DNA of 48,704 nucleotides, taken from assembly GCA_000828075.3 (NCBI GenBank), contig JXCB02000001.1, forward strand, positions 1,417,939 through 1,466,642, written 5' to 3'. Shown piece by piece: positions 26,678-34,877 of this stretch (within the stretch, counting starts at the first letter, position 1; each line of letters opens with the position of its first letter). Source of the DNA: Tolypothrix campylonemoides VB511288. Its GTDB lineage: Bacteria > Cyanobacteriota > Cyanobacteriia > Cyanobacteriales > Nostocaceae. The notes under the pieces are model-generated. The model was not told the origin of the DNA and did no database searches. It was given only the letters and a program-made list of their open reading frames with translations. The position numbers and the translations under genes were made by a program.

Positions 26678-26711
26678 TTGCTCTGTCACAATCAATTTAT
26701 TCAACAACGCC

Positions 26712-27791
26712 ATGAAGCTACAAGTTATTGATGTATCCAATCCCTTGTGGTCAGAGACTCTGCGAAATCTACGCCACGATTTTTATCATTTACCCGAATA
26801 TGTGGCTTTAGAAGCCAAAAGAATTAGGGCTGTTGCAGAGGCAATTCTAATTCAGGATGATGAAAAAGTTTTCTTTTTACCCTATTTGTTACGTCGATGC
26901 GATGATGTCTTTCATGAAGATTTAAAGGCATCAGAAATTTTTGATGTCTTATCGCCCTATGGCTATCCTGGAATGTTATTGAATGAAGCAGGAGTAGAGA
27001 ACTTAGAGTTTATCCATTTGGCAATGCTTCAGCTTACACAAACATTCAAGGATCGGAGGATTTGTTCAGCGTTCTTACGCCTGCACCCAATACTAAATCA
27101 TCGTTTTGATGAGATTTACCGATTGCAAGGTTACCAAATTCACTCGGAAACCATTGCAGTTGATTTGAAGCTGACTGAAGCTGAAATCTGGCAACAAACT
27201 AGACCAGAACACCGTAACAAAATTAATAAATGCAAGCGAGGCGGTTTTGCAGCAAGGATTGCTCCTCTGAATCAACATCTCCATGACTTTATAGATGTGT
27301 ACACAGAAACAATGGATCGTGTTGGAGCATCGCAATCCTACTATTTTAGTCCTGAATATTTTTGGCATTTTGTAGAAGCATTAAAAGAGAGTCTGCATCT
27401 GTGTATTGTTGAATTCGAGGGTCAAGTTGTTTGTGGGGGTTTGTTTACTGAGTGCTGCGGCATCGTTCAATATCACCTTGGGGGAACCAGAAATGAGTTT
27501 TTGAAACGTTCTCCGAGTACTTTAATGTTTGATCATGTTCGGTACTGGGCGAAGGAACGAGGTAATGAAATTTTTCACCTTGGCGGTGGAGTTGGAGGAG
27601 CCAAAGACAGTCTTCATCATTTCAAGGTTGGATTCTCTCAACAACGATACAACTTTCCTCTCGTTCGCCTAATTACAGATGAGGAAAACTACATTTATCT
27701 CGTCGCGCTGCGAGCAAAACTGTTGAATACACAGGTAGACCAACTCCTGAAAACAGAATTTTTTCCTGTCTATCGTTCACTTTCAGTATAA
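26712..27791 (+). CDS. FemAB/GNAT-type acyltransferase
   Basis: This is a 359-residue soluble protein. The second half has the features of the GNAT_6/FemAB-like group: TRPEHRNKINKCKRGGF near residue 160, FIDVYTETMDRVGASQSYYF, VVCGGLFTECCGIVQYHLGG, and SPSTLMFDHVRYWAKERGNEIFHLGGG. Such proteins use aminoacyl-tRNA or acyl-CoA to form amides; in polysaccharide clusters they are usually annotated as N-acyltransferases. It could acylate the amino group made by the aminotransferase at 29425, since no PglD-type left-handed beta-helix acetyltransferase is visible in the cluster. It lies 34 bp after the ATP-grasp gene and 17 bp before the HAD gene, which points to one transcript. Confidence 0.75.
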   Translation: MKLQVIDVSNPLWSETLRNLRHDFYHLPEYVALEAKRIRAVAEAILIQDDEKVFFLPYLLRRCDDVFHEDLKASEIFDVLSPYGYPGMLLNEAGVENLEFIHLAMLQLTQTFKDRRICSAFLRLHPILNHRFDEIYRLQGYQIHSETIAVDLKLTEAEIWQQTRPEHRNKINKCKRGGFAARIAPLNQHLHDFIDVYTETMDRVGASQSYYFSPEYFWHFVEALKESLHLCIVEFEGQVVCGGLFTECCGIVQYHLGGTRNEFLKRSPSTLMFDHVRYWAKERGNEIFHLGGGVGGAKDSLHHFKVGFSQQRYNFPLVRLITDEENYIYLVALRAKLLNTQVDQLLKTEFFPVYRSLSV

Positions 27792-27808
27792 GCATAACCA
27801 TACATATT

Positions 27809-28480
27809 ATGAAGAGTACCAAAGTACTAGTGTTTGACCTAGATGATACCCTTTTTCCTGAGCATGAATTTGTGTTTAGTGGATTTCAAGCTGTTAGCGA
27901 CTGGGTACAGTCCAAATATGAGATTTACGGTTTCTTTGATGTTGCTTGGAAATTGTTTAAGGAGGGTAAACGAGGCAAGATTTTTGATCAAACCCTAGAT
28001 GACCTAGAGATTAAGTATGAGCCCTCTCTGATTCAAGAGCTTGTGCAAGTTTATCGGGAACACAAACCTGCAATCTCTTTACACAAAGATGCACAGTGGG
28101 TGCTCGATAACTTAAAATCTGAAAAACAACTCGCTATAATTACCAATGGTTTCCTAAAAACTCAGCAGAACAAAGTTAGAGCATTAGGAATTGAATCTAG
28201 TTTCGATGAGATTGTCTACTGTGATGTATACGGCTCTAAGAATTGGAAGCCTAGCCCAGTGCCTTACGAAAAAATGATGGAGTTTACAGGATTTGAAGGT
28301 GACGAGTATATGTATATTGGAGATCATCCTTACAAGGATTTTGTAGCTGCGAAAAAATTGGGCTGGATTACGTTACGCATTTGCCGGAAAGACGGTGAGT
28401 ATGCAAATGTAATGGCAGAAGAAAATCAAGATGCCCACTTCAAAATTAAGTCATTATATGAATTGCAAGACCTCTGTTGA
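27809..28480 (+). CDS. HAD-superfamily hydrolase
   Basis: This is a 223-residue HAD type IA hydrolase. Motif I VFDLDDTLFPE has both catalytic aspartates; the helical cap follows (about residues 20-85). Motif II is AIITNGF, the motif with Lys is NWKPSPVPY, and motif III is YIGDHPYKDFVAAKKLGW. It should remove phosphate from a small phosphorylated metabolite, perhaps a precursor used by the ATP-grasp/FemAB-like neighbours. Spacing of 17 bp from the preceding gene supports co-transcription. Confidence 0.85.
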   Translation: MKSTKVLVFDLDDTLFPEHEFVFSGFQAVSDWVQSKYEIYGFFDVAWKLFKEGKRGKIFDQTLDDLEIKYEPSLIQELVQVYREHKPAISLHKDAQWVLDNLKSEKQLAIITNGFLKTQQNKVRALGIESSFDEIVYCDVYGSKNWKPSPVPYEKMMEFTGFEGDEYMYIGDHPYKDFVAAKKLGWITLRICRKDGEYANVMAEENQDAHFKIKSLYELQDLC

Positions 28481-28499
28481 AACCGCCTAGTAAATACAT

Positions 28500-28557
28500 T
28501 AGACATCTCCAGAAATAATGTAAGAACGAACGCATAATTAATTTTCGGAGATGTCTA
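28500..28557. repeat. Short hairpin element, TAGACATCTC family
   Basis: TAGACATCTCC at 28500-28510 pairs with GGAGATGTCTA at 28547-28557 (11-bp perfect stem; extended pairing with GAAA/TTTC). It lies in the 131-bp gap between the HAD and methyltransferase genes. The ends match the element at 10053-10123. It could weaken read-through within the cluster, but it reads as a dispersed repeat. Confidence 0.65.
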
Positions 28558-28611
28558 TTTTCTAGGTAATTTTACTTTTTTGGCATTTAAATACAATCAG
28601 GAGTTTTAGAA

Positions 28612-29391
28612 ATGGCTAACGCAACGAGAATATCTACCACTAAGGAAATGTACAGCACGATTGAGTTTAATTTTTGGGCACATCAAGAATATTCATTATC
28701 GCCTTCAGAAAGATTTGTGGTAGAAACTTATTTAGATAAAAACCTGAAAACAGTTGAGGCTGGTACAGGAGGAGGTAGAATAGTTTCATCACTCAAAAAT
28801 ATAGGTTTTAAAAACCTTTATGCCTTTGATTATGTACCAGATTTTATTGAGGTAGCAAAAAAGAAAAATAATTCAAACAATATCTGTTTTTCAGTAGAGG
28901 ACGCAGTATCTTTAACCTACAAAGATTCTGAATTTGAACAATTGCTTTATCTCCAGCAAGTCCTTTGTAATATAGAAGATGAAGCAGAAAGAGCCAATGC
29001 TTTTAAAGAGGCGTATCGGATTCTAAAAAAAGGTGGAATAGCAATATTTTCATTACTAAATTTTGACTGGAGAGCCACTAGCCCATTCTATGCCCCATAC
29101 TTAGTGTATTTACGTTTATTAAGAAAGATTGTTAATGTTGACCGCTCAATTCAATATCTTCCGCAACTGAAGTATTCGGGTAAGATGAATTTAGGAGCGT
29201 TACTTGATAGACCGCCTTATTTATATTGGTATCGCCTTGAAGAAGCATATCAAATTATCAAAGAAGCGAATTTTGAAATAGTTGCTCTTGGTTCTGATTT
29301 TCAGATTAGTCAAGGGAAAATGCATACTTCCTTGTCAACATTAAAACAAGCACCAATGAAGGGAATGCTATATTTTGTTTGTAAAAAATAA
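28612..29391 (+). CDS. Class I SAM-dependent methyltransferase
   Basis: This 259-residue methyltransferase has motif I TVEAGTGGGRIVSSLKNIG (about residue 45), YAFDYVPDFIEVAKKK for strand 2, and YRILKKGGIAIFSLLNFDWR. Its sequence is not close to the other methyltransferase at 15877, so the two probably act on different positions. AGGAG lies 8 bases before the ATG. The gene is strongly AT-rich (many AAA and ATT codons) compared with the aminotransferase gene that follows, and is preceded by a repeat hairpin, so it may be a separately acquired cassette. The target is unknown, probably a sugar. Confidence 0.8.
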   Translation: MANATRISTTKEMYSTIEFNFWAHQEYSLSPSERFVVETYLDKNLKTVEAGTGGGRIVSSLKNIGFKNLYAFDYVPDFIEVAKKKNNSNNICFSVEDAVSLTYKDSEFEQLLYLQQVLCNIEDEAERANAFKEAYRILKKGGIAIFSLLNFDWRATSPFYAPYLVYLRLLRKIVNVDRSIQYLPQLKYSGKMNLGALLDRPPYLYWYRLEEAYQIIKEANFEIVALGSDFQISQGKMHTSLSTLKQAPMKGMLYFVCKK

Positions 29392-29424
29392 ATAACCTTG
29401 GCTTGTGAAAAGTCAAACAGAACT

Positions 29425-30615
29425 ATGAATAAACCAATTCTCCTCTCAACTCCGCATATGGGCGATCGCGAACTAGAATTCGTCAAAGAAGCCTTTGATA
29501 CGAACTGGATCGCCCCTGTTGGTCCCCATATCGATGCTTTCGAGCAAGAATTTTGTCAAGTCATAGGTGCAAGTCATGCTGCTGCTGTAAGTTCGGGTAC
29601 GGCGGCGCTGCATTTAGCTTTGCGTTTGGTTGGCGTGCAGCCAGGAGATGAAGTTTTCTGTTCTAGCTTAACGTTTGTGGCGACTGCTAACCCCATTACC
29701 TATTTAGGGGCAAAACCAGTCTTTATTGACTGCGATCGCACTTCTTGGAACATGAATCCCGACTTATTATGGGGAGCACTACAGCGGCGTGCGAAAATGG
29801 GGAACTTGCCGAAAGCTGTTGTCGTTGTACACTTATACGGTCAAAGTGCAGATATCGATCCGATTCTAGAAGCTTGCGATCATTATGGAATTCCCCTCAT
29901 TGAAGACGCAGCCGAATCTTTAGGAGCCACCTATAAAGGACGTTCCCCTGGGACCTTTGGAAGAATTGGCATTTACTCGTTCAACGGTAATAAAATTATC
30001 ACGACTTCTGGCGGTGGGATGTTGGTTTCCAACGACGAACAGCTCATCAGCAAAGCTCGTTTTTTAGCAACCCAAGCACGCGATGGGCAAAGCCCCGCCA
30101 AGGGCGATCGCGCTCCCCATTACCAACACTCAGAAATTGGCTACAATTATCGCCTTAGCAATGTTTTGGCTGGGATTGGTCGGGGTCAATTGCGTGTTTT
30201 GAGCGAGCGAGTCGCAGCGAGAAGAAACAACTTTGATATCTACCAAAAGGCTTTAGGAAAACTACCAGGCATTCAATTTATGCCAGAAGAAAGTTTTGGT
30301 AGAGCGACTCGCTGGCTAACTTGCCTAACAATAGATTCTGAGGCTTTTGGTGCTGATCGAGAACAAGTCCGCCTTGCCCTTGCCGAACAGCAAATTGAAT
30401 CGCGTCCAGTCTGGAAGCCCTTACACCTCCAGCCAGTGTTTGCTGATTGTGAATATGTTGGTGGTGGTGTGTCAGAAGATTTATTTGCACGTGGTCTTTG
30501 TTTACCTTCTGGCTCGAATCTCACAAATGACGACTTAGAGCGAGTCATTAATGCAATTTATGCTGTTCACTATAACCATAGCAAAAATCGCTCTTCTCTA
30601 TTCACCGCTTTGTAG
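29425..30615 (+). CDS. DegT/DnrJ/EryC1/StrS aminotransferase (PglE-like)
   Basis: This is a 396-residue PLP-dependent sugar aminotransferase. The ATG at 29425 (MNKPILLSTPHMGDREL) fits the family N-terminus; the frame also opens at a TTG at 29398. Key features are SSGTAALHLAL, IEDAAESLGATYKG (PLP contacts), and FNGNKIITTSGGGML with the Schiff-base Lys. The later motifs FLATQARD, GYNYRLSNVLAGIGRGQL, ESRPVWKPLH and LCLPSGSNL closely follow Campylobacter PglE, which aminates UDP-4-keto-6-deoxy-GlcNAc at C4. Together with the PglF-like dehydratase at the cluster start, this predicts a 4-amino-4,6-dideoxy-HexNAc nucleotide sugar. HIP1 sites occur inside the gene. Confidence 0.9.
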   Translation: MNKPILLSTPHMGDRELEFVKEAFDTNWIAPVGPHIDAFEQEFCQVIGASHAAAVSSGTAALHLALRLVGVQPGDEVFCSSLTFVATANPITYLGAKPVFIDCDRTSWNMNPDLLWGALQRRAKMGNLPKAVVVVHLYGQSADIDPILEACDHYGIPLIEDAAESLGATYKGRSPGTFGRIGIYSFNGNKIITTSGGGMLVSNDEQLISKARFLATQARDGQSPAKGDRAPHYQHSEIGYNYRLSNVLAGIGRGQLRVLSERVAARRNNFDIYQKALGKLPGIQFMPEESFGRATRWLTCLTIDSEAFGADREQVRLALAEQQIESRPVWKPLHLQPVFADCEYVGGGVSEDLFARGLCLPSGSNLTNDDLERVINAIYAVHYNHSKNRSSLFTAL

Positions 30616-30636
30616 CTACAGCAGTTTTCTGTAATG

Positions 30637-30668
30637 TGGGCATTGTCCACTCATCTCTCAAATGCCCA
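30637..30668 (+). terminator. Possible terminator or attenuator stem
   Basis: TGGGCATT at 30637-30644 pairs perfectly with AATGCCCA at 30661-30668 around a 16-base loop, 22 bases after the aminotransferase stop. What follows is AT-rich (TTATATAAAACTTTTATG) but not a clean T-run. The 225-bp gap to the tyrosine-kinase gene is the largest in the cluster, so partial termination or a second promoter here is plausible. Confidence 0.35.
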
Positions 30669-30840
30669 TTATATAAAACTTTTATGAGCAACGAACACCT
30701 TACTATTTGTGGTCGAATCATTTGAAAAACATTGTAATTGACAGCACAAACAAGTTATCTTCTGTGAAAATTTCATATTGTTTGGCGATGCGATGTTGAT
30801 TGCATATAACTATCCATTCTGAAAAATTGGTTTCAAAATT

Positions 30841-33018
30841 ATGGAAGCACAAGAAAGTAGTTTAAATATCACCAAATATTTGTACCTCCTTAAGCGTCGT
30901 TGGTTACCTGCTTTAGGAATATTTTTTCCGGTTTTTCTGATATCACTACTAGCTTTATCTCTGAAAAAGCCTGCTTATGAAGCAGAAGGAAAACTGTCAT
31001 TTCAAAGAACTAACACGATTTCTTCCCTCACGGGAGTAGGAACAGAAATCAGCAGATTAGAACCTTTAGTCACTGATAGAAGTAATCCTGTCAACACAGA
31101 GGCAGAAGTGATTCGTTCTGTCCCTGTTGTGCAAAAAATTATTAACCGACTCAGTTTGAAGAATAAAAAAGGGCAACCCTTAACCATAAAGGAATTCATT
31201 GAAAGGTTGACAATTAAAGACGTTAAGGGTAGCGATGTTTTACAAGTTTCCTACAAAGATACTGACCCAAAAACAGCAGCAGAGGTTGTTAATACCCTGA
31301 TGCAAGCCTATTTAGACCAAAATATCGTTTTCCATAGAGTCCAAGTTGCAGCTGCCCGCAAATTTCTAGAAGAACATTTACCAAAAGCTGAATTAGTTGT
31401 CCGCAAAGCAGATGCGGAACTGCGCCAGTTCAAAGAAAAAAATCAAGTTGTTGCCTTAACAGAGGAATCGACTAGAGCAGTGGAAAGGATGGCTGACTTG
31501 CACAAGCAAATTGGCGACTCTCAATCTAGAATTGCCGATCTCGATGCTCAGTCTTTAGCTATCCGCAATCAATTGAAGATGAATTCGCAACAGGCGGTTA
31601 CTAGGACTTCCCTGAGTCAGTCTCGAGGCGTGCAAGATATACTCACAGAAACCCAGCAGCTAGAAGCTCGACTTGCTACTAGGAGAGTTATTTTGCAGGA
31701 AAACCATCCCGAAATTATTACTTTAAAAAGTAACTTAGCAGCGCTCAGAGAAATACTAAAAACGCGTGTCAAAGAGGTTGGAGGAACCCCGCAATCAAAA
31801 TTAAATAACAACTTGCAAATTGGAGAACTACAAGAAACACTTAGCGCCAGGCTAGTGGAATTAGAGTCAACTCGTCTGGGTTTAACTAATCAAGTCATGG
31901 CTTTAAGCAGCTTACAGGGTAACTACAGAAACAGGTTGAAGGTGTTGCCGAAATTGGAGCAACAACAACGAGAGTTACAACGTCAGTTAGACGCTGCTCA
32001 ATCTACCTATTCACTGTTATTACAAAAGCTCCAAGAAAGTCGCATTGCTGAAAATCAGAATCTAGGCAACGCTCGCATTATATCTGCTGCCCAAGTTCCT
32101 GAAGACCCGGCTTCTTCTCCTATGGGTTCGTATCTGAGTGCAGCCTTAATTGCTAGCTTGGCTGCTCTAGCAAGTGTATATATTTTGGAGACAAGAGATA
32201 AATCAATTAAGAGTGTTGATGAAGCACAAGAATTATTTAGATTGACTTTATTGGGAGTCATTCCTGCGTTTAGTCATTCCAAAAAATCTCCTCCTGGTCA
32301 GGAAGAAGTAGAGCCTTATAGCCAAAGACTTGTTGTCAGAAATACTCCCCGCTCTTCCATTAGCGAATCTTACCGGATGCTACGGGCAAATTTGAAGTTT
32401 GTAAGTGCCGATAAAGAGTTAAGAACTATGGTCATCACGAGTTCTGTACCGCAGGAAGGTAAGTCAACAGTAGCTGCCAATTTAGCTCTAACAATAGCGC
32501 AGATGGAGCGTAAAGTATTACTGGTAGATGCAGATTTGCACCGCCCAGTTCAGCATCGAATTTGGGATTTAACAAATGATGAAGGTCTGAGCAATGTGAT
32601 TGTTGGACAAGCAGAATTAAAGACAGCAGTCAAAACCGTCATGGATAATTTAGATATTCTTACTGCTGGCGTAGTCCCTCCTTCTCCAGCCTCTCTCCTT
32701 GACTCTAGAAAAATGGCTGGCTTGATTGAAACTTTTGCTGCTACCTATGACTTCGTAATCATTGATGCTCCTTCATTAACGGTTGCTGCTGATGCTGCGA
32801 CTGTAGGTCAAATGGCTGATGGTGTTTTGTTGGTAGTTCGACCGGGGGTAGTAGATTCTGTTAACGGGGCTATTGCTATGGAAGTTTTGGAAAAATCTGG
32901 TCAGAATGTCATAGGACAGGTGATAAATGGAGTTATTCCAAAAAATGAACGCCACAGCTATTACTACTTTAATAACGAATACTATCCACAAGAACAGGTA
33001 GCGTTACAGAAGAGTTAA
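30841..33018 (+). CDS. wzc: Polysaccharide co-polymerase / tyrosine autokinase (Wzc-type BY-kinase)
   Basis: This 725-residue inner-membrane protein controls chain length and export. It has an N-terminal Wzz domain with TM1 (ALGIFFPVFLISLLAL, about residues 20-40), a long periplasmic coiled-coil region (about residues 170-400), and TM2 near residue 430 (AALIASLAALASVYIL). A cytoplasmic BY-kinase domain follows, with Walker A SSVPQEGKSTVAANLA, Walker A' VLLVDADLHRP and Walker B FVIIDAPS. The C-terminus has a tyrosine cluster, YYYFNNEYY, the autophosphorylation site expected for this family. The kinase domain is fused, as in proteobacterial Wzc. No outer-membrane Wza/OPX gene is in the window. 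Confidence 0.92.
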   Translation: MEAQESSLNITKYLYLLKRRWLPALGIFFPVFLISLLALSLKKPAYEAEGKLSFQRTNTISSLTGVGTEISRLEPLVTDRSNPVNTEAEVIRSVPVVQKIINRLSLKNKKGQPLTIKEFIERLTIKDVKGSDVLQVSYKDTDPKTAAEVVNTLMQAYLDQNIVFHRVQVAAARKFLEEHLPKAELVVRKADAELRQFKEKNQVVALTEESTRAVERMADLHKQIGDSQSRIADLDAQSLAIRNQLKMNSQQAVTRTSLSQSRGVQDILTETQQLEARLATRRVILQENHPEIITLKSNLAALREILKTRVKEVGGTPQSKLNNNLQIGELQETLSARLVELESTRLGLTNQVMALSSLQGNYRNRLKVLPKLEQQQRELQRQLDAAQSTYSLLLQKLQESRIAENQNLGNARIISAAQVPEDPASSPMGSYLSAALIASLAALASVYILETRDKSIKSVDEAQELFRLTLLGVIPAFSHSKKSPPGQEEVEPYSQRLVVRNTPRSSISESYRMLRANLKFVSADKELRTMVITSSVPQEGKSTVAANLALTIAQMERKVLLVDADLHRPVQHRIWDLTNDEGLSNVIVGQAELKTAVKTVMDNLDILTAGVVPPSPASLLDSRKMAGLIETFAATYDFVIIDAPSLTVAADAATVGQMADGVLLVVRPGVVDSVNGAIAMEVLEKSGQNVIGQVINGVIPKNERHSYYYFNNEYYPQEQVALQKS

Positions 33019-33715
33019 AAAGCTGTCTCATAACATTGAGCGCGAAATACAAAAAATATTAACTTCAGGTAGCAAAGCAGTTTATTATTGTATATTTGTA
33101 CTCTAAAGTACAGTAGAATGCGCTTGGTTAAGTTGTTGGCGTAAGCCCTACAAACAACAATTGGCTAAAAAACGGCAAATTTAGCTTATTGAGCATAAGG
33201 TAAGTAGATAAGTAAAAATAAACCGAACTATGTTAAGAAATGTAAAACCCTCTAAAACCCTTACTAATGAACAGCAGGTGACGCCTGGTGCGGGACTGTC
33301 GGGAAACTCTAGCCGAGCACTGGCTCCTTTATGCCGGGGAACCCTTTCACCAGTTTTGCCTGACACCACTTGCTCCACTTGGGGAGCCAGCCCCGTGCGG
33401 GGGTTCCCCCCGCCCTTGGGGACTGGCGTGAGACCCCAAGACTGCAGTGGCTTCGGAGGGAAGCCCTCGCGCAGCACTGGTTCACCACCGCACTGCCTCC
33501 CAATGACTAATGACTAATGACGGTTCTTAACGAGTTAACTTTATTTGTACCGACCTACTTAAAACATTTTTCAGGGTGAGAATCTTGTCCATCCATATTC
33601 TCTACTGGAACTTTAGTAGCGAACGTACAGAGAGCTTTGGATGTAGAAAATTTTGAAATCTCATGAGTCATTCGTTTAAAGAAACAATGGCAATTATGAG
33701 GGGAGAGGAGTGAGT
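33019..33715. other. Intergenic region with GC-rich repeat block
   Basis: About 700 bases have no gene I can support. AT-rich flanks surround a GC-rich block at roughly 33270-33500 that contains hairpin-like GGGGAGCCAGCCCC and GTGCGGGGGTTCCCC. The block ends in CAATGACTAATGACTAATGA, a short tandem repeat. Open frames on both strands across the block are compositional artefacts of the repeat. Confidence 0.55.
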
Positions 33716-34480
33716 ATGTATAATCATAACGGCTGTGTAGTAAATTTTTTTGGGCTATCTGTAGATCGGTTAGAAATCCTCAGCTACCTGCGGAAAAATC
33801 TACACTTGAAGGAAGTTTGCAAAAATATTTATTATAAAAACATTATCTATCAAGCTGCCCAGGAAAGAAGTTTAATAGTGACTCCAGAAGAAATTCAGAC
33901 AGAGATAAACTACTTGCGGTTGGAAAAATATTTGGAGACAGATGATGATATTATCGTGTGGTTAACAGAGCAGATGCTTACTGTAGAAGATTGGGAAGAA
34001 GCAATTCGCGATCGCCTGCTAGAGCAAAAATTATCTGAATCTTTATTCAGCCAAGAAGTAGAAATATTTTTTATTCAAAATCAGCGTAATTTTGACCAGG
34101 TATTGCTTTATCAATTGGTTGTCCCATACGAACATTTAGCTCACGAACTCTTTTATCAAATTTCGGAGCAAGAAATTAGTTTTTATGAAGCTGCCCATCT
34201 CTATGATATTGATGAAAAACGGCGTGATAAATGTGGTTATGTAGGGAAAACTTACCGCTACAATTTCAATCCAGAACTTGCAGTTATTGTGTTTAATGCT
34301 GGCGTAGGAGAATTAATTGGTCCAGTGAGAACTCAAGACGGAATTCATTTGTTGACAGTAGAAGAGTTTATTCCATCTGAACTTACCACTACAATACGGC
34401 AAAATATCTTAAATCAGATGTTTATGCAGTGGTTAGAAAATCAGCTTGATAATCTGTTGCAAAGCAATGATTCTATTTAA
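33716..34480 (+). CDS. Parvulin-type peptidyl-prolyl isomerase
   Basis: This is a 254-residue protein. I prefer the ATG at 33716, with AGGAG five bases upstream, over the GTG at 33710, which overlaps that ribosome site. Residues 35-115 form a SurA_N-like helical chaperone region (LKEVCKNIYYKNIIYQAAQE, TPEEIQTEINYLRLEK). Residues 125-225 form a PpiC/parvulin domain with GYVGKTYRYNFNPELAVIVF and IGPVRTQDGIHLLTVEEF. No signal peptide is visible, so it is predicted to be cytoplasmic. Cyanobacterial proteins of this type often accompany peptide secretion or biosynthesis loci. Here it lies convergent with the NRPS operon, so a link is only suggestive. It contains a HIP1 site near 34008. Confidence 0.8.
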   Translation: MYNHNGCVVNFFGLSVDRLEILSYLRKNLHLKEVCKNIYYKNIIYQAAQERSLIVTPEEIQTEINYLRLEKYLETDDDIIVWLTEQMLTVEDWEEAIRDRLLEQKLSESLFSQEVEIFFIQNQRNFDQVLLYQLVVPYEHLAHELFYQISEQEISFYEAAHLYDIDEKRRDKCGYVGKTYRYNFNPELAVIVFNAGVGELIGPVRTQDGIHLLTVEEFIPSELTTTIRQNILNQMFMQWLENQLDNLLQSNDSI

Positions 34481-34542
34481 CTCACTGTTTTTCAGCTAAA
34501 ACCGGACTGCGAAGCATACAGTAATCAGGGCAAACGCATCTA

Positions 34543-34715
34543 TAGTGGGAGCATCCCAAAGCAAGCAAAAACCTTACTTACCCTCATCCCCTAACCCCTT
34601 CTCCCATGGGGATTCGGGGAATAAGAGTAGAACTTGACTCCCCTCTCCCAAATAGGGAGAGGGGTTGGGGGTGAGGGCAGAATGGCAAGTGTGTAAAATT
34701 GGGATGCTCCCTCTA
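34543..34715. mobile_element. MITE-like element at a TA target
   Basis: Terminal inverted repeats TAGTGGGAGCATCCCA (34543-34558) and TGGGATGCTCCCTCTA (34700-34715) match at 15 of 16 positions and are flanked by TA on both sides (34541-34542, 34716-34717), as expected for IS630/Tc1-type mobilisation. The 173-bp interior carries a palindrome of CCCTCATCCCC...GGGGGTGAGGG type related to the element in the sugar-importer operon. Confidence 0.75.
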
Positions 34716-34790
34716 TAGTACTTCTCGGTTGCGTGCAATACACAACTGTAAAGACGTTACATATAACGTCTCTACATAACCACAGATTTT
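34716..34790. repeat. Partial copy of the element found in the mbtH pseudogene
   Basis: TAGTACTTCTCGG followed by TGCAATACAC and AGACGTTACATATAACGTCT parallels the element at 39122-39222 (TAGTGCTTTTCGG, TGCAATACAC, AGACGTAGCATACTACG). The left end is intact but I cannot find a matching right end, so this copy is probably truncated. It abuts the preceding MITE directly. Confidence 0.6.
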
Positions 34791-34838
34791 CGTAGGGGCA
34801 CAGCACACAACAGCCCCTAAAGCGTGGTTTATTTACTT

Positions 34839-34877
34839 AAAAAGCGCTGTAAGTTCGTATGGGATACTATTACAGCG
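34839..34877 (-). terminator. Rho-independent-like terminator of the NRPS operon
   Basis: On the minus strand CGCTGTAA (34877-34870), which includes the TAA stop of the thioesterase-ending NRPS, pairs perfectly with TTACAGCG (34852-34845) across a 17-base loop and is followed by CTTTTT. Stem plus T-run at the very end of the operon fits an intrinsic terminator, though the loop is long. Confidence 0.5.

Noticed and set aside
33230-33517. 95-codon open frame and opposite-strand frames in the GC-rich block
   Set aside because: The composition is Pro/Gly/Ser-rich on both strands, it matches palindromic repeat DNA, and no ribosome site or domain is visible.
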